From Pseudomonadota bacterium (GTDB lineage: Bacteria; Pseudomonadota; Gammaproteobacteria; GRL18), in the NCBI GenBank assembly GCA_030632745.1, contig DAOVUE010000061.1, forward strand, positions 1 through 7,569: DNA of 7,569 nucleotides. Reading direction: 5' to 3'. The notes under the pieces are model-generated. The model saw only the letters and a list, made by a program, of their open reading frames with translations. It was not told the origin of the DNA and did no database searches. Made by a program: the position numbers and the translations under genes. This document shows positions 7,372-7,569 of this stretch, one piece after another (position 1 is the first letter of the stretch; the number at the start of each line of letters is the position of its first letter).

Positions 7372-7554
7372 TTAGGGATTTGGCATTTACCTCGGTGCCC
7401 CTTGAGGGTATTAAAGTACCAATCTAACTTGTCTAAAAAAACAATAGCGTTGTTGTGAAACCTTGAAAGATACGAATATTCCTGCGGTTCCACGCCTAGC
7501 TCTTGATTTTTTATCCTGCGCTATATTGGTACTTGTGTTCTGCCAAGTCCCTTA
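7372..7554. mobile_element. MITE-like element B, related to element A
   Basis: The left end has TTAGGGATTTGGCATTTA (7372-7389) and TTAAAGTACCAAT (7411-7423), split by a 21-bp insertion. The reverse complement of 7525-7554 reads TAAGGGACTTGGCA, a short spacer, then AAGTACCAAT. The two outer blocks therefore match at 22 of 24 positions. TTA stands in the same orientation at both edges (7372-7374 and 7552-7554), as in element A. The interior (about 100 bp) has no gene. The insertion equals the 19-bp hairpin module of element A plus a TA. The element lies directly upstream of the LysR gene on its 5' side. Confidence 0.7.
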
Positions 7555-7569
7555 TTAACTAAAAATAGA

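Overview
The window looks like chromosomal DNA of a gammaproteobacterium of moderate, slightly AT-leaning base composition that carries many small palindromic repeats. The evidence is an overlapping tamA-tamB pair of proteobacterial type and a CysB-like LysR regulator. The genus cannot be fixed from the sequence.

Layout: positions 1-500 contain no convincing gene. They hold a short 17-bp tandem repeat (103-144) and a non-autonomous, MITE-like element (element A, about 186-449) with 30-bp imperfect terminal inverted repeats, an internal 44-bp duplication and a strong G/C-tract hairpin. Nothing recognisable was seen in 1-102. Then come tamA (501-2303, possibly starting upstream near 468) and tamB (2300-5971), which overlap by ATGA. 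The gap 5972-6387 holds a second, unrelated MITE-like element (element C, about 6015-6196), three 17-bp tandem repeats (6197-6247) and a 38-codon start-less open stretch on the minus strand. A LysR-type regulator gene (6388-7329, minus) converges on tamB. Just upstream of it is a small dyad, and then a third element (element B, about 7372-7554) whose ends match those of element A.

TamA (outer-membrane Omp85 barrel with three POTRA domains) and TamB (inner-membrane-anchored, periplasm-spanning beta-taco protein) form the translocation and assembly module, which is linked to outer-membrane protein assembly and to phospholipid transport between the membranes. The regulator is a separate transcription unit with no visible functional tie to tamAB.

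I saw no previously undescribed multi-gene system. The points worth a second look are the missing conventional tamA start beside element A, the related elements abutting the 5' sides of both transcription units, the modular 19-bp hairpin shared by elements A and B, and the self-complementary element C with its probable target duplication.
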